In this document: piece after piece, positions 1 to 14,517 of the stretch
How positions within the stretch are numbered: position 1 is the first letter of the stretch
How the letters are laid out: each line of letters opens with the position of its first letter
Source of the DNA: Acetobacter malorum
GTDB taxonomy: Bacteria > Pseudomonadota > Alphaproteobacteria > Acetobacterales > Acetobacteraceae
Direction of reading: 5' to 3'
NCBI RefSeq assembly: GCF_002153605.1
Contig: NZ_JOPG01000005.1
Coordinates: 186,001 to 250,000, forward strand
Length of the DNA: 64,000 bases
Notes under the pieces: generated by a model
Seen by the model: only the letters and a program-made list of their open reading frames with translations
Told to the model about the DNA's origin: nothing
Databases searched by the model: none
Made by a program: the position numbers and the translations under genes

Positions 1-405
<405 letters not shown>

Positions 406-446
406 AGGTGACCCTTAGCAGCACGATCCGTTTTTATTTTGAGGGG

Positions 447-474
447 GAGGCCGGAATGACGATTCCGGCTCCTC
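447..474 (+). other. Hairpin in the rpoB-rpoC spacer
   Basis: The arms GCCGGAAT (450-457) and ATTCCGGC (462-469) pair perfectly around the four-base loop GACG, and GAG/CTC can extend the stem at 447-449 and 472-474. No T run follows, so it is not a typical intrinsic terminator. An RNase processing site or a stability element between two cotranscribed genes is more likely. The fold is seen in the sequence; the role is inferred. Confidence 0.5.
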
Positions 475-498
475 ATTTCCCTTTGGGGGCTTCGGCAC

Positions 499-4674
<4,176 letters not shown>

Positions 4675-4706
4675 CGTAGTAGTCGTCATCAGGACGTCAG
4701 AAGAAG

Positions 4707-4741
4707 AGGGATCAGGGCTATGCTCTGGTCCCTTTCTTTTT
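4707..4741 (+). terminator. Rho-independent terminator of rpoBC
   Basis: GGGATCAG (4708-4715) pairs with CTGGTCCC (4725-4732), including one G-T pair and an extra A-T at the base. The loop is nine bases, and the run TTTCTTTTT follows. It lies about 30 bases after the rpoC stop, so it should end the rpoBC transcript. Confidence 0.8.
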
Positions 4742-4790
4742 ATGTGAGGGCTTCTTTCTTCTTTTCGCGGTCAAGAATCGCGTACGCCGC

Positions 4791-4819
4791 TTGACTTAAG
4801 GGGGGGGGAGAGGTAGTTA
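4791..4819 (+). promoter_or_regulatory. Possible promoter of the rpsL unit, with a nine-G run
   Basis: A TTGACT hexamer at 4791-4796 could be a -35 element. At 17 bases the only -10 candidate is the weak TAGTTA (4814-4819). An uninterrupted run of nine G (4800-4808) fills much of the spacer. The arrangement places transcription start about 200 bases ahead of rpsL, giving a long leader. A second, also weak, option lies closer to the gene around 4958-4983 (TTCAAA, then GATAAA). Which is used cannot be settled from sequence alone. Confidence 0.3.
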
Positions 4820-4927
4820 GCAGCCCTCAGCTTCTGCTCCCGTGCCGGAGCGGAGGTAAATTCGTAATTCTTGTGTAAGCATGCGGTTGGCTTTCTCTGG
4901 GAAGTTAGAGCCGGATGCCTAGATAGC

Positions 4928-4959
4928 CCCACACGGGTGTTGTTGCCTGGTGGGTTTTT
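4928..4959 (+). terminator. Terminator-like hairpin in the rpsL leader (possible attenuator)
   Basis: CCCAC (4928-4932) pairs with GTGGG (4950-4954). After a bulged A the stem continues with CGGGT (4934-4938) against GCCTG (4945-4949), using two wobble pairs. TTTTTC follows at 4955-4960. It sits about 66 bases before the rpsL start and over 200 bases beyond the rpoC terminator, so it could attenuate str-operon transcription. A further imperfect hairpin (4967-4974 with 4996-5004) lies between it and the ribosome-binding site GGAAAGG. The rest of the 4742-5025 spacer shows no gene. Confidence 0.5.
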
Positions 4960-5025
4960 CAAATGACAGTCGGCAGCCGATAAAAAGGTTAGCCGGCCGA
5001 ACTGTGTAAGGATCGGGAAAGGCGC

Positions 5026-5397
5026 ATGCCGACCATCAACCAGCTCATTGCCAAGGGGCGCAAGCCTGCAGTCAAGCGCAACAAAGTGCCCGCGCTGCAG
5101 AGTTGCCCCCAGAAACGTGGTGTTTGCACCCGTGTTTATACGACGACGCCTAAAAAGCCGAACTCCGCACTGCGTAAAGTTGCAAAGGTGCGTCTGACGA
5201 ACGGCTATGAGGTGGTGAGTTATATTCCGGGTGAAGGTCATAACCTTCAGGAACATAGCGTCGTGCTTATCCGTGGGGGTCGTGTAAAGGATCTTCCGGG
5301 TGTGCGTTATCACATCCTTCGCGGTGTCCTGGATACCCAGGGTATTGCTAAGCGTCGTCAGCGGCGTTCGCTCTACGGCGCGAAGCGTCCGAAGTAA
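5026..5397 (+). CDS. rpsL: 30S ribosomal protein S12
   Basis: A 123-residue S12, which lines the decoding centre of the small subunit and helps monitor codon-anticodon pairing. The signature [13 protein letters not shown] is present. Lys43, Lys88 and Pro91, the positions where streptomycin-resistance changes usually occur, carry the wild-type residues, so the sequence predicts a drug-sensitive S12. A GGAAAGG ribosome-binding site precedes the ATG. It is the first gene of the str-type unit, with rpsG 14 bases downstream. Confidence 0.99.
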   Translation: MPTINQLIAKGRKPAVKRNKVPALQSCPQKRGVCTRVYTTTPKKPNSALRKVAKVRLTNGYEVVSYIPGEGHNLQEHSVVLIRGGRVKDLPGVRYHILRGVLDTQGIAKRRQRRSLYGAKRPK

Positions 5398-5408
5398 GAG
5401 GAAGTTAA

Positions 5409-5888
<480 letters not shown>

Positions 5889-5906
5889 TCTTTTAGGTGT
5901 GGCATT

Positions 5907-5964
5907 CACTCCTTGTGGAGTGGGGGCGGACTTATTAAAAACTGCATCCCGATAAGTTTTCGGG
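5907..5964 (+). other. Structured leader between rpsG and tuf
   Basis: Two hairpins lie in the 91-base spacer. CACTCC (5907-5912) pairs with GGAGTG (5917-5922) around TTGT. CCCGA (5948-5952) pairs with TCGGG (5960-5964). A competing pairing of AAAACT (5938-5943) with AGTTTT (5955-5960) would exclude the second hairpin. It could be a tuf control or RNA-processing element at the site where fusA is absent. The pairing is seen; the function is a guess. Confidence 0.4.
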
Positions 5965-5979
5965 GTATGGAGTAGAGAA

Positions 5980-7170
5980 ATGGCTAAGGCTAAATTTGAG
6001 CGGAATAAACCGCACTGCAACATCGGCACCATCGGCCACGTTGACCATGGCAAGACGTCTCTGACGGCTGCTATCACGAAGACGCTGGCAAAAGCTGGTG
6101 GTGCTGACTTTAAAGCATACGACCAGATCGATGCGGCTCCGGAAGAGCGCGCTCGTGGGATCACCATTTCCACGGCTCACGTGGAATATGAAACCGACAA
6201 GCGTCACTACGCACACGTCGATTGCCCCGGACATGCTGACTACGTGAAGAACATGATCACGGGTGCGGCGCAGATGGACGGCGCTATTCTCGTGGTTTCC
6301 GCAGCTGATGGCCCGATGCCGCAGACTCGTGAGCACATCCTGCTCGCTCGTCAGGTCGGTGTGCCGGCTCTGGTTGTCTTCCTGAACAAAGTTGACCAGG
6401 TTGATGATCCGGAACTGCTTGAGCTGGTTGAAATGGAAGTTCGTGAACTTCTGTCTTCTTATCAGTTCCCTGGCGACGATATCCCCATCATCAAGGGTTC
6501 CGCTCTGGTAACGCTGGAAGATGGTGATCCGGAAGTTGGTGAAAACCGCGTTAAGGATCTGATGGATGCGGTTGACTCCTACATCCCGCAGCCGGAACGC
6601 CCGGTTGACCGTCCGTTCCTGATGCCGATCGAAGACGTGTTCTCCATCTCCGGTCGTGGTACCGTGGTGACGGGCCGTGTTGAGCGTGGCGTTGTGAACG
6701 TGGGTGACGAAGTCGAAATCGTCGGCCTGAAGGACACCGTTAAGACGACCGTTACGGGCGTTGAAATGTTCCGCAAGCTGCTCGATCGTGGTGAAGCTGG
6801 TGATAACATCGGTGCGCTGGTGCGTGGCACGAAGCGTGAAGACGTTGAGCGTGGTCAGGTTCTGGCTAAGCCGGGTTCCATCACCCCGCATAAGAAGTTC
6901 AAAGCTGAAGCTTACATCCTGACGAAGGATGAAGGTGGCCGTCACACGCCGTTCTTCACCAACTATCGTCCGCAGTTCTATTTCCGCACGACCGACGTCA
7001 CCGGCGTTGTTCACCTGCCGGAAGGCACGGAAATGGTTATGCCTGGCGATAACTGCGCCATGGATGTTGAGCTGATCGCTCCGATCGCCATGGATGAAGG
7101 CCTGCGTTTCGCTATTCGCGAAGGTGGCCGCACCGTTGGTGCCGGCGTGGTTGCTTCTATCACCGAGTAA
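5980..7170 (+). CDS. tuf: Elongation factor Tu
   Basis: A 396-residue EF-Tu, the GTPase that brings aminoacyl-tRNA to the ribosome. The P-loop GHVDHGKT is at 19-26, DCPGH at 81-85 and the guanine-specificity motif NKVD at 136-139; the last is a conservative variant of the more common NKCD. Domains 2 and 3 follow at full length, with the [12 protein letters not shown] strand and the C-terminal [10 protein letters not shown] stretch. It is encoded directly after rpsG, with a hairpin terminator candidate before rpsJ. Whether a second tuf copy exists cannot be seen here. Confidence 0.99.
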   Translation: MAKAKFERNKPHCNIGTIGHVDHGKTSLTAAITKTLAKAGGADFKAYDQIDAAPEERARGITISTAHVEYETDKRHYAHVDCPGHADYVKNMITGAAQMDGAILVVSAADGPMPQTREHILLARQVGVPALVVFLNKVDQVDDPELLELVEMEVRELLSSYQFPGDDIPIIKGSALVTLEDGDPEVGENRVKDLMDAVDSYIPQPERPVDRPFLMPIEDVFSISGRGTVVTGRVERGVVNVGDEVEIVGLKDTVKTTVTGVEMFRKLLDRGEAGDNIGALVRGTKREDVERGQVLAKPGSITPHKKFKAEAYILTKDEGGRHTPFFTNYRPQFYFRTTDVTGVVHLPEGTEMVMPGDNCAMDVELIAPIAMDEGLRFAIREGGRTVGAGVVASITE

Positions 7171-7195
7171 TCGGTTAGAAGCCTAGGACTGGATG

Positions 7196-7228
7196 GCCCC
7201 GGCTGAGTCTTCGGCCGGGGTCTTACTT
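7196..7228 (+). terminator. Hairpin after tuf, probable weak terminator
   Basis: CCCCGGC (7197-7203) pairs with GCCGGGG (7214-7220), followed by TCTTACTT. The stem is GC-rich but the T run is broken, so termination may be partial. It lies 26 bases after the tuf stop and marks a likely boundary between the str and S10 units. Confidence 0.55.
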
Positions 7229-7274
7229 GGCGGCCGGGTTACCCCGGACCAGTAAAGTGTTGGACTAAGAAACA

Positions 7275-7583
7275 ATGGACAACCAGAACATCCGCATTCG
7301 CCTGAAGGCGTACGATCATCGTGTTCTCGATAACAGCACGAAAGAGATCGTCAATACGGCGAAGCGTACGGGTGCGCGGGTTCGGGGTCCTATCCCGCTG
7401 CCGACGCATATCGAGCGGTTTACAGTGAACCGTTCCCCCCACGTGGATAAGAAGAGCCGCGAACAGTTCGAAATTCGGACTCATCGCCGCCTGCTCGATA
7501 TTGTCGAGCCGACTCCGCAGACCGTGGACGCTCTCATGAAACTCGACCTCGCCGCTGGCGTGGATGTCGAGATCAAACTTTAA
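7275..7583 (+). CDS. rpsJ: 30S ribosomal protein S10
   Basis: A 102-residue S10, a small-subunit head protein that in many bacteria also works in antitermination as Nus[14 protein letters not shown] and the tRNA-side loop [24 protein letters not shown] are typical. It opens the S10 operon; the rest of that operon follows with gaps of a few bases or small overlaps. Confidence 0.99.
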   Translation: MDNQNIRIRLKAYDHRVLDNSTKEIVNTAKRTGARVRGPIPLPTHIERFTVNRSPHVDKKSREQFEIRTHRRLLDIVEPTPQTVDALMKLDLAAGVDVEIKL

Positions 7584-7593
7584 GGTCCAGACG

Positions 7594-8277
7594 ATGCGCA
7601 CCGGATTGATCGCAAAAAAGTTGGGCATGTCCCGACTGTTCAAGGAAGATGGCACACATGTGCCCGTTACCGTCCTGCATGTGGATTCCGTGCAGGTGGT
7701 TGATGTCCGCACTCAGGAGCGGGATGGCTACACAGCTGTTCAGCTTGGTATGGGCAAAGCCAAGGTAAAAAATGTCTCTAAGCCGAACCGCGGCCATTTT
7801 GCCCGCACAAAGGTAGAGCCGAAGAAGAAGCTGGCTGAATTCCGTGTAGCTGACGACGCTACGCTGGATATCGGTGCTTCTCTGTCCGCTGCTCACTTTG
7901 TTGTGGGGCAGAAAGTCGACGTGACGGGCACCAGCAAGGGTAAAGGGTTCGCAGGCGCCATGAAGCGCTGGAACTTTGCCGGTCTGGAAGCTTCCCACGG
8001 CGTGTCCATCTCTCACCGTTCACACGGTTCTACCGGTAACCGTCAGGATCCCGGCAAGACCTTCAAGAACAAGAAGATGGCTGGTCACCTTGGCGATGAG
8101 CGTATTACCACGCTGAATCTTGAAATTGCTGCGATCGATCCGGAAAAGAACCTGATCATGATCCGTGGTTCCGTTCCCGGAGCTAAAAACGGTGTCGTTC
8201 TGGTCCGTGATGCGATTAAAAAAGCCCGCCATGTCGATGCGCCTTACCCGGCCGCTCTCGTGACGGCGGAGGGCTGA
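7594..8277 (+). CDS. rplC: 50S ribosomal protein L3
   Basis: A 227-residue L3, an early assembly protein near the peptidyl-transferase centre. The ATG at 7594 ([16 protein letters not shown]) is chosen over the in-frame ATG at 7564 because L3 proteins normally begin at this point and the earlier codon lies inside rpsJ; AAGGT lies just upstream. The conserved [16 protein letters not shown] region, which carries the family's glutamine methylation site, is intact. Confidence 0.97.
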   Translation: MRTGLIAKKLGMSRLFKEDGTHVPVTVLHVDSVQVVDVRTQERDGYTAVQLGMGKAKVKNVSKPNRGHFARTKVEPKKKLAEFRVADDATLDIGASLSAAHFVVGQKVDVTGTSKGKGFAGAMKRWNFAGLEASHGVSISHRSHGSTGNRQDPGKTFKNKKMAGHLGDERITTLNLEIAAIDPEKNLIMIRGSVPGAKNGVVLVRDAIKKARHVDAPYPAALVTAEG

Positions 8278-8281
8278 GGTC

Positions 8282-8896
8282 ATGGAAATCGAAATCAAAA
8301 CGCTTGATAACGGCACCGCAGGTTCTGCAACGCTCCCCGAGGCGCTGTTCTCCGTAGCACCGCGCAATGACATCATGGCGCGTGTTGTGCACTGGCAGCT
8401 GGCTAAGCGCCGTGCTGGTACGCATAAGGTCAAGGGCATGGGCGAAGTGTCCGGCACGACCAAAAAGCCGTACCGCCAGAAAGGCACCGGTAGCGCCCGT
8501 CAGGGTTCTCTTCGTGCACCGCAGTATCGTACCGGTGGCGCTGTCCATGGTCCGGTTGTGCGTGATCATGGCTACGACCTTCCCAAGAAGGTGCGTCGTC
8601 TGGGTCTGATTTCTGCGCTGTCCCAGAAAGCAAAAGAAGGCAAGCTGGTTGTCCTTCAGTCTGCTTCTGGCGTGGCTCGCACGAGCGAGCTGGCTGCAAA
8701 GCTGAAAACGCTTGGCTGGACGTCTGCCCTGATTGTTGACGCCGCTGTTGATGAAGGCTTCCTGCGCGCTGCAAGCAACCTGCCGCGCATTGATGTCCTG
8801 CCGACAATCGGTGCCAACGTTTATGACATTCTTAATCACGAGGTCCTGGCTATTACGCAGGCTGGCCTCGAGGGTCTGAAGGAGCGCCTGGCATGA
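8282..8896 (+). CDS. rplD: 50S ribosomal protein L4
   Basis: A 204-residue L4, which binds 23S rRNA and reaches into the exit tunnel through its extended loop; here the loop is [16 protein letters not shown] and its surroundings. In some bacteria L4 also represses the S10 operon, which cannot be judged here. It starts four bases after rplC and overlaps rplW by four bases (ATGA), implying translational coupling. Confidence 0.98.
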   Translation: MEIEIKTLDNGTAGSATLPEALFSVAPRNDIMARVVHWQLAKRRAGTHKVKGMGEVSGTTKKPYRQKGTGSARQGSLRAPQYRTGGAVHGPVVRDHGYDLPKKVRRLGLISALSQKAKEGKLVVLQSASGVARTSELAAKLKTLGWTSALIVDAAVDEGFLRAASNLPRIDVLPTIGANVYDILNHEVLAITQAGLEGLKERLA

Positions 8897-9228
8897 CGAA
8901 CGTTCTTGCGCTGCGCAAGAAAGCCGAGCGTCTTTCTCGGGAAGCGATGTACGACATTGTTCGTTCTCCGCTGATCACCGAGAAAGCGACTGCGCTTTCA
9001 GAAAAAAATCAGGTTGCATTCAAGGTTGCGATCTCTGCAACCAAGCCTGAAATCAAAGTGGCTGTGGAAACACTGTTTGGCGTCAAAGTTGTTGGCGTTA
9101 ACACACTTGTCCAGAAGGGCAAGACCAAGCGCTTCAAAGGGCGTCTGGGGCAGCGTTCTGATATCAAGAAGGCGTTCGTCCAGCTTGCGGAAGGTCAGTC
9201 CATTGACCTTACCGCCAAACTGGCGTGA
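8893..9228 (+). CDS. rplW: 50S ribosomal protein L23
   Basis: A 111-residue L23, a tunnel-exit protein that docks trigger factor and SRP. The core [19 protein letters not shown] and the tunnel loop [20 protein letters not shown] are clear. About 18 residues precede the usual L23 start (Met19, [13 protein letters not shown]), a modest N-terminal extension. The ATGA overlap with rplD supports the longer start at 8893. Confidence 0.96.
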   Translation: MTNVLALRKKAERLSREAMYDIVRSPLITEKATALSEKNQVAFKVAISATKPEIKVAVETLFGVKVVGVNTLVQKGKTKRFKGRLGQRSDIKKAFVQLAEGQSIDLTAKLA

Positions 9229-9244
9229 CGTGGGGTAGGAACAA

Positions 9245-10075
9245 ATGGCACTGAAGCACTTTAATCCCGTCACGCCGAGCCTTCGTGGTACGGTTCTGAT
9301 CGATCGTTCCGACCTCTGGAAGGGCAAGCCGGTCAAGCAGCTGACGGAAGGCAAAAACAAGACGGGCGGTCGTAACAATAACGGTCGCACCACGTCTCGT
9401 TTCCGTGGCGGCGGGCACAAGCAGTCTTACCGTTATGTCGACTTCAAGCGTCGCAAATTTGACGTGCTGGGCACGGTTGAGCGTCTGGAATATGACCCCA
9501 ACCGTACCGCCTTCATCGCGCTGGTGAAGTACGAAGACGGTGAGCTGGCTTACATCCTGGCACCGCAGCGTCTGAAAGTTGGTGACAATGTCATCGCTGG
9601 CACGCGCGTCGACATCAAGCCGGGTAACGCGATGCCGCTGGCATCCATCCCGGTTGGCACGATCGTGCATAACATCGAGCTGAAGCAGGGCGCCGGTGGC
9701 AAGCTGGCCCGCTCCGCCGGGACGTATGCACAGCTGGTCGGTAAAGATGCCGGCTATGCGCAGATCAAGCTGCAGTCTGGTGAACTGCGTGTTGTGCGTG
9801 GGGAATGCATGGCCACGGTTGGAGCTGTCTCCAACCCGGACAACATGAACCAGCACATGGGTAAGGCTGGCCGTGCGCGCTGGCTGGGTCGTCGTCCGCA
9901 TAACCGCGGCGTTGTGATGAACCCGGTCGACCATCCGCATGGTGGTGGTGAAGGCCGCACCTCTGGTGGCCGTCATCCGGTTACGCCGTGGGGCAAGCCT
10001 ACCAAAGGTTACAAAACTCGGGTCAACAAGCGTACGGACAGTCTGATTATCCGTCGTCGGAAGACCGGCAAGTAA
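9245..10075 (+). CDS. rplB: 50S ribosomal protein L2
   Basis: A 276-residue L2, needed for subunit association and peptidyl-transferase activity. [17 protein letters not shown] begins the protein, and the conserved C-terminal stretch [16 protein letters not shown], which contains the functionally important histidine, is intact. An AGGAAC ribosome-binding site precedes the ATG. Confidence 0.99.
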   Translation: MALKHFNPVTPSLRGTVLIDRSDLWKGKPVKQLTEGKNKTGGRNNNGRTTSRFRGGGHKQSYRYVDFKRRKFDVLGTVERLEYDPNRTAFIALVKYEDGELAYILAPQRLKVGDNVIAGTRVDIKPGNAMPLASIPVGTIVHNIELKQGAGGKLARSAGTYAQLVGKDAGYAQIKLQSGELRVVRGECMATVGAVSNPDNMNQHMGKAGRARWLGRRPHNRGVVMNPVDHPHGGGEGRTSGGRHPVTPWGKPTKGYKTRVNKRTDSLIIRRRKTGK

Positions 10076-10088
10076 GGGGCAATAGAAG

Positions 10089-10367
10089 ATGGCACGTTCC
10101 GTCTGGAAAGGCCCGTTCGTCGACGGGTATCTGCTGAGCAAAGCTGAAACGTCCCGCGCGTCGGGTCGTAATGAAGTGATCAAGATCTGGTCACGTCGTT
10201 CTACGATCCTTCCGCAGTTCGTTGGTTTGACGTTCGGTGTTTATAATGGTCAGAAGTTCCTGCCCGTGCAGGTGACGGAGAACATGGTCGGACATAAGTT
10301 CGGCGAATTTTCTCCCACCCGTACATTCCACGGGCATGGTGCCGACAAGAAGTCGAAGCGGGGCTAA
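10089..10367 (+). CDS. rpsS: 30S ribosomal protein S19
   Basis: A 92-residue S19, which pairs with S13 in the small-subunit head. [16 protein letters not shown] and the [14 protein letters not shown] motif identify it. It is 13 bases after rplB, and its TAA is separated from the rplV ATG by a single base. Confidence 0.99.
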   Translation: MARSVWKGPFVDGYLLSKAETSRASGRNEVIKIWSRRSTILPQFVGLTFGVYNGQKFLPVQVTENMVGHKFGEFSPTRTFHGHGADKKSKRG

Positions 10368-10368
10368 G

Positions 10369-10779
10369 ATGAGCAAGCCGAAGCATCCGCGCACGCTCGC
10401 GGAAACAGAAGCGCAGGCAATTACGCGCAACATCCGGGTTAGTCCCCGCAAGTTGAACCTTGTTGCGGGTCTGATCCGCAACAAGCCTGCGTCTCAGGCT
10501 GTCGCAACCTTGACGTTCTCCAAGCGTCGCATTGCCCAGGAAGTCAAAAAGACCCTGGAAAGCGCGATTGCTAATGCCGAGAACAATCATCAGTTGGACG
10601 TTGACCAGCTGGTTGTGAAGACGGCTGAGGTCGGAAAGTCTATTGTCATGCGTCGTTTCCACGCGCGTGGCCGTGGTCGTTCCGCCCGTGTGGAAAAATT
10701 CTTCAGCCATCTGAAGATTGTTGTTGCCGAACGGGCTCCGGAGCCCGAAGCAGCTTCTCCTGAGCAGAAGGCGGCCTGA
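10369..10779 (+). CDS. rplV: 50S ribosomal protein L22
   Basis: A 136-residue L22, whose beta-hairpin lines the exit tunnel and where macrolide-resistance changes can arise. The ATG at 10369 ([12 protein letters not shown]) directly follows the rpsS stop and is preferred to the in-frame ATG at 10336 inside rps[18 protein letters not shown] and the hairpin [15 protein letters not shown] are typical. The C-terminal tail is rich in alanine and glutamate ([13 protein letters not shown]). Confidence 0.97.
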   Translation: MSKPKHPRTLAETEAQAITRNIRVSPRKLNLVAGLIRNKPASQAVATLTFSKRRIAQEVKKTLESAIANAENNHQLDVDQLVVKTAEVGKSIVMRRFHARGRGRSARVEKFFSHLKIVVAERAPEPEAASPEQKAA

Positions 10780-10782
10780 CGT

Positions 10783-11460
10783 ATGGGACATAAAGTCAAT
10801 CCAATCGGGCTGCGGCTCGGAATCAATCGCACCTGGGATAGCCGTTGGTACGCTGACTCCGACTATTCTCGCCTGCTGCACGAAGACCTGAAGCTGCGCG
10901 CATTCCTTCGTCGCAAGCTGTCTGGTGCTGGTGTATCCCGCGTTGTGATCGAACGCCCGGCTAAAAAGCCGCGCGTGACGATTTATGCGGCTCGTCCGGG
11001 CGTTGTGATCGGTAAAAAAGGTCAGGACATCGATGCTCTGCGCAAAGAACTGACAAAAATGGCCGGCACGGAAGTGGCTCTCAACATTGTTGAGATCCGC
11101 AAGCCGGAAATCGACGCAACTCTGGTGGCTGACAACATTGCTCAGCAGCTTGAACGTCGTGTGGCTTTCCGTCGCGCCATGAAGCGCGCTGTGCAGTCCG
11201 CTATGCGTCTGGGCGCACAGGGGATCCGGATCAACTGTTCCGGTCGTCTGGGTGGCGCAGAAATCGCTCGTATCGAATGGTATCGTGAAGGTCGTGTGCC
11301 GCTGCACACGCTCCGTGCTGATATTGATTATGGGACGGCTACTGCACAGACCACGTATGGCGCTTGCGGTGTGAAGGTGTGGATCTTCAAAGGTGAGATC
11401 CTGGCCCATGACCCACTGGCTCAGGACCGCCGGGCGGCCGAGCAGGCCCCTCAGCGCTGA
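10783..11460 (+). CDS. rpsC: 30S ribosomal protein S3
   Basis: A 225-residue S3, part of the mRNA entry tunnel with helicase-like activity. [16 protein letters not shown] starts the protein; the KH domain has [10 protein letters not shown], and the C-terminal part contains [20 protein letters not shown]. The end is slightly shorter than in many relatives but complete. Confidence 0.99.
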   Translation: MGHKVNPIGLRLGINRTWDSRWYADSDYSRLLHEDLKLRAFLRRKLSGAGVSRVVIERPAKKPRVTIYAARPGVVIGKKGQDIDALRKELTKMAGTEVALNIVEIRKPEIDATLVADNIAQQLERRVAFRRAMKRAVQSAMRLGAQGIRINCSGRLGGAEIARIEWYREGRVPLHTLRADIDYGTATAQTTYGACGVKVWIFKGEILAHDPLAQDRRAAEQAPQR

Positions 11461-11478
11461 GGCGAAGGATAGAAGACA

Positions 11479-11895
11479 ATGCTCTCTCCGAAGCGAACTA
11501 AATTCCGTAAGGCTCACAAAGGTCGTATTCACGGCCTGGCCAAAAGCGGTACGACGCTCAACTTCGGTACGTTCGGTCTGAAGGCTCTTCAGCCCGAACG
11601 TATCACCGCACGGCAGATTGAAGCCTCTCGTCGGGCTATCACCAGGGCGATGAAACGTGCAGGTCGCGTGTGGATTCGTATTTTCCCTGACCTTCCGGTC
11701 TCGACAAAGCCTGCAGAAGTGCGTATGGGGTCGGGCAAGGGATCTCCCGAATACTGGGTGGCCCGTGTGAAACCCGGTCGCATTTTGTTTGAAATCGAAG
11801 GCGTGCCGCCCGAGATCGCGCGTGAAGCGCTGGCTCTCGGTGCAGCAAAGCTGCCGATTAAGACGAAATTTGTGACCCGAATTGGAGATGCGTAA
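11479..11895 (+). CDS. rplP: 50S ribosomal protein L16
   Basis: A 138-residue L16, which contacts A-site t[19 protein letters not shown] at the start and the conserved segment [17 protein letters not shown] are diagnostic. It ends one base before the chosen rpmC start. Confidence 0.99.
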   Translation: MLSPKRTKFRKAHKGRIHGLAKSGTTLNFGTFGLKALQPERITARQIEASRRAITRAMKRAGRVWIRIFPDLPVSTKPAEVRMGSGKGSPEYWVARVKPGRILFEIEGVPPEIAREALALGAAKLPIKTKFVTRIGDA

Positions 11896-11896
11896 G

Positions 11897-12136
11897 ATGG
11901 CGAAGGCAACAAAGCCCGCTGACCTGCGTGCCAAAACGGCCGATGAACTGAACGCGCTTCTGCTCGAACTGAAGCGCGAACAGCTCAATCTCCGGTTCCA
12001 GCAGGCAACCGGGCAGAACGAAGGCCAGAGCCGCATTCGTGTGGTCCGTCGTGAAATTGCGCGCATCAAAACGATCGTCGCGCAGAATACTGAGAAGTCT
12101 GCGGCAGGTGCGAAAACATCTGCTGCCATTTCCTGA
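11897..12136 (+). CDS. rpmC: 50S ribosomal protein L29
   Basis: A 79-residue L29, a small helical protein at the tunnel exit near L23. The ATG at 11897 ([18 protein letters not shown]) is preferred to an in-frame ATG at 11882 within rplP. The core [19 protein letters not shown] is typical. The C-terminal tail ([14 protein letters not shown]) is a low-complexity extension of about a dozen residues. Confidence 0.95.
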   Translation: MAKATKPADLRAKTADELNALLLELKREQLNLRFQQATGQNEGQSRIRVVRREIARIKTIVAQNTEKSAAGAKTSAAIS

Positions 12137-12149
12137 AGGGAGTTGGACG

Positions 12150-12422
12150 ATGCCAAGGCGCGTCCTTACCGGACGTGTGACTAGCGACAAGATGGACAAG
12201 ACCGTTACGGTTCTTGTCGATCGTCGCGTCATGCATCCGCTGTATAAGAAGTTCATCCGTCGCTCTAAGAAATATGCAGCGCATGATGAAGAGAATGTCT
12301 GCAAAGTGGGCGATACCGTGCGCATCATCGAATGCACACCGATTTCCCGGCGCAAGACGTGGGCCGTGGTGGCACGCAACGGTGAGGTTGTTGATGCGTC
12401 CTCCGCTGGCGTGTCGGCGTAA
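12150..12422 (+). CDS. rpsQ: 30S ribosomal protein S17
   Basis: A 90-residue S17, a primary 16S rRNA binder. The ATG at 12150 ([20 protein letters not shown]) follows the GAAGGGAG ribosome-binding site; a much longer in-frame extension running back through rpmC is spurious. The [10 protein letters not shown] and [17 protein letters not shown] motifs are typical. Confidence 0.97.
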   Translation: MPRRVLTGRVTSDKMDKTVTVLVDRRVMHPLYKKFIRRSKKYAAHDEENVCKVGDTVRIIECTPISRRKTWAVVARNGEVVDASSAGVSA

Positions 12423-12440
12423 GGTAAGGATATCTAGATC

Positions 12441-12809
12441 ATGATCCATCCCGAGACCAACCTCGACGTGGCCGACAATTCTGGTGCGCGTCAGGTGCAG
12501 TGCATCAAGGTGCTGGGCGGTTCCAAACGGAAATCCGCCTCGGTCGGCGACGTGATCGTCGTGTCTGTCAAGGAAGCCATCCCCCGCGGGAAGGTGAAAA
12601 AAGGCGACGTACACCAAGCTGTTATCGTGCGTACCTCTTATCCGGTTCGTCGCCCCGACGGGAGCGCCATCCGCTTTGATAAGAATGCTGCTGTGCTGAT
12701 TAACAAGCAGCAGGAGCCGATCGGCACCCGTATCTTCGGCCCGGTTGTTCGTGAACTGCGTGCGCGCAAGTTCATGAAAATTATCTCTCTGGCGCCGGAG
12801 GTTCTATAA
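12441..12809 (+). CDS. rplN: 50S ribosomal protein L14
   Basis: A 122-residue L14, which takes part in a subunit bridge. [17 protein letters not shown] at the start and the [18 protein letters not shown] strand identify it. Its stop directly abuts the rplX ATG at 12810. Confidence 0.99.
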   Translation: MIHPETNLDVADNSGARQVQCIKVLGGSKRKSASVGDVIVVSVKEAIPRGKVKKGDVHQAVIVRTSYPVRRPDGSAIRFDKNAAVLINKQQEPIGTRIFGPVVRELRARKFMKIISLAPEVL

Positions 12810-13130
12810 ATGGCTGCTCGCATTAAAAAAGGCGATACGGTTGTTGTCATCAGCGGTTCCTCCAAGGGAACCCAGGGTGAAGTTCTTTCCGTCCGTCCGG
12901 CTGAAAATCGTGCGATTGTGCGTGGCGTTGCAATGATCAAGCGCCACCAGAAAGCAACGCGCATGGGTGAGGAAGGCGGCATCATCACGCGTGAAGCCCC
13001 GATTCACCTGTCAAATCTGAAACTGATCGATCCGGCCTCCAAGAAGCCGACCCGCGTTGGGTTCCGTGTTCTTGAAGACGGACGGAAAGTTCGTGTTGCG
13101 AAAGCAACCGGCGAAGTGATTGAAGGCTGA
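12810..13130 (+). CDS. rplX: 50S ribosomal protein L24
   Basis: A 106-residue L24, an assembly initiator of the large subunit with a KOW motif ([20 protein letters not shown]). It begins at the base after the rplN stop, so the two are probably translationally coupled. Confidence 0.98.
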   Translation: MAARIKKGDTVVVISGSSKGTQGEVLSVRPAENRAIVRGVAMIKRHQKATRMGEEGGIITREAPIHLSNLKLIDPASKKPTRVGFRVLEDGRKVRVAKATGEVIEG

Positions 13131-13140
13131 GGGGGCGAGA

Positions 13141-13710
13141 ATGAGTGAGTCTAAGGGCGTTCGTTCCGTTCCTCGTATGCAGGAACGTTATGAAGCCGAA
13201 CTGCGTGCCAAGCTGCGCGAGCAGTTCGGTTACAAAAACATCATGCAGGTTCCTCGGCTGGAAAAAATTGTCCTGAACATGGGCGTTGGTGAAGCTGCGG
13301 GCGACCAGAAGAAACTGGACGCTGCATTTGCTGAAATGACGCTGATTGCAGGTCAGAAGCCGGTCAAGACTGTTGCTAAAAAAGCAATCGCGGGCTTTAA
13401 GATCCGTGAAGGTCTGCCGATTGGTTGTAAAGTTACGCTGCGCCGTGCGCAGATGTACGAATTCCTTGATCGTCTGGTCACGATCGCAATGCCCCGCATT
13501 CGCGATTTCCGTGGTCTGCCGGCCAATAAGGGATTTGACGGACGCGGTAACTTTGCTCTCGGTCTGAAAGAGCAGCTCGTGTTCCCGGAAATCGACTACG
13601 ATAAAGTAGACGAAGTTCGTGGGATGGACGTGGTGTTCGTGACCAGTGCAAAGACGGATGCTGAAGCTAAGGCGCTTCTCAAAGCATTCGATCTGCCCTT
13701 TGCTGCCTGA
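13141..13710 (+). CDS. rplE: 50S ribosomal protein L5
   Basis: A 189-residue L5, which binds 5S rRNA and contacts P-site tRNA. The ATG at 13141 ([17 protein letters not shown]) is placed after a GAGGGGGCGAGA purine run; an in-frame ATG at 13120 lies inside rplX and is less likely. The motifs [16 protein letters not shown] and [13 protein letters not shown] are clear. Confidence 0.97.
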   Translation: MSESKGVRSVPRMQERYEAELRAKLREQFGYKNIMQVPRLEKIVLNMGVGEAAGDQKKLDAAFAEMTLIAGQKPVKTVAKKAIAGFKIREGLPIGCKVTLRRAQMYEFLDRLVTIAMPRIRDFRGLPANKGFDGRGNFALGLKEQLVFPEIDYDKVDEVRGMDVVFVTSAKTDAEAKALLKAFDLPFAA

Positions 13711-13748
13711 GTGAAATAGGTTACCTGTCACCAGGTGTTGTTGTCTTG

Positions 13749-13768
13749 GAAAACCGTCGAAGGTTTTC
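13749..13768 (+). other. Hairpin before rpsN
   Basis: GAAAACC (13749-13755) pairs perfectly with GGTTTTC (13762-13768) around GTCGAA, in the 83-base spacer between rplE and rpsN. ACCTG and CAGGT form a smaller hairpin just upstream. In enterobacteria the spc-operon regulatory site for S8 lies near here (in rplE), so a comparable role is conceivable but not shown. The ribosome-binding site GGAGGA of rpsN follows. Confidence 0.4.
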
Positions 13769-13793
13769 GAAGGGTTCCGGAGGATAAAAATAT

Positions 13794-14099
13794 ATGGCTA
13801 AGACTTCTGCCATCACGCGTAATGCCAAGCGGACACGCATGGCTGCGCGCGACAAGGAAAAGCGTGCGGCGCTGAAAAACATCGTCATGGACCGCTCGCT
13901 TCCTGTAGAAGATCGGTTTGATGCGTCTTTAAAGCTGGCTGAACTGCCGCGGAATGGTTCACGCGTTCGCGTGCGTCTCCGTTGCAAACTTACGGGGCGC
14001 TCTCGCGGTAACTACCGCAAGTTTGAGCTGTGCCGTATCGCACTGCGTGATCTGGCTTCAAACGGGCAGATCCCGGGCCTGGTCAAAGCTAGCTGGTAA
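13794..14099 (+). CDS. rpsN: 30S ribosomal protein S14 (zinc-free type)
   Basis: A 101-residue S14 of the longer class. The paired CxxC zinc knuckles of the short form are absent, so this is the zinc-independent version. [20 protein letters not shown] and the C-terminal [21 protein letters not shown] are typical. It is preceded by a strong GGAGGA ribosome-binding site. Confidence 0.98.
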   Translation: MAKTSAITRNAKRTRMAARDKEKRAALKNIVMDRSLPVEDRFDASLKLAELPRNGSRVRVRLRCKLTGRSRGNYRKFELCRIALRDLASNGQIPGLVKASW

Positions 14100-14108
14100 G
14101 GGCGCACA

Positions 14109-14507
14109 ATGTCACTTTCTGATCCGCTGGGTGATATGCTCACCCGTATTCGTAACGCACAGCGTGCACGTCACGTGTCCTGTGTGTCGCCTGCTTCCAA
14201 GCTGCGTTCGAATGTTCTCGATGCCCTGCAGCGTGAAGGCTATATCCGTGGCTATTCACACGAAGAAATTCGCAAGGGCATTACTCAGCTCCATATCGAG
14301 CTGAAATATTCCGAAGGCGAGCCGGTTATTAAGGAAATTCATCGCGTGTCCCGTCCGGGTCGCCGTGTGTATTCCAAGATTAAAGAACTGCCGCGGGTGC
14401 GTGCTGGTCTCGGGGTTTCGATCCTGTCCACGCCGCGTGGCGTTCTGTCTGATGTCGAGGCTCGCGCTGCCAATGTTGGCGGCGAAGTCCTCTGTCGCGT
14501 GTTCTGA
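14109..14507 (+). CDS. rpsH: 30S ribosomal protein S8
   Basis: A 132-residue S8, a central-domain 16S rRNA binder and, in some bacteria, the repressor of the spc operon. [20 protein letters not shown] and the C-terminal region [18 protein letters not shown] are characteristic. It starts nine bases after rpsN. Confidence 0.99.
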   Translation: MSLSDPLGDMLTRIRNAQRARHVSCVSPASKLRSNVLDALQREGYIRGYSHEEIRKGITQLHIELKYSEGEPVIKEIHRVSRPGRRVYSKIKELPRVRAGLGVSILSTPRGVLSDVEARAANVGGEVLCRVF

Positions 14508-14517
14508 GGAGGGATAA

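Noticed and set aside
10201-12156. 651-codon minus-strand open frame across rplV-rpmC
   Set aside because: It is antisense to six ribosomal protein genes and has no plausible protein character.
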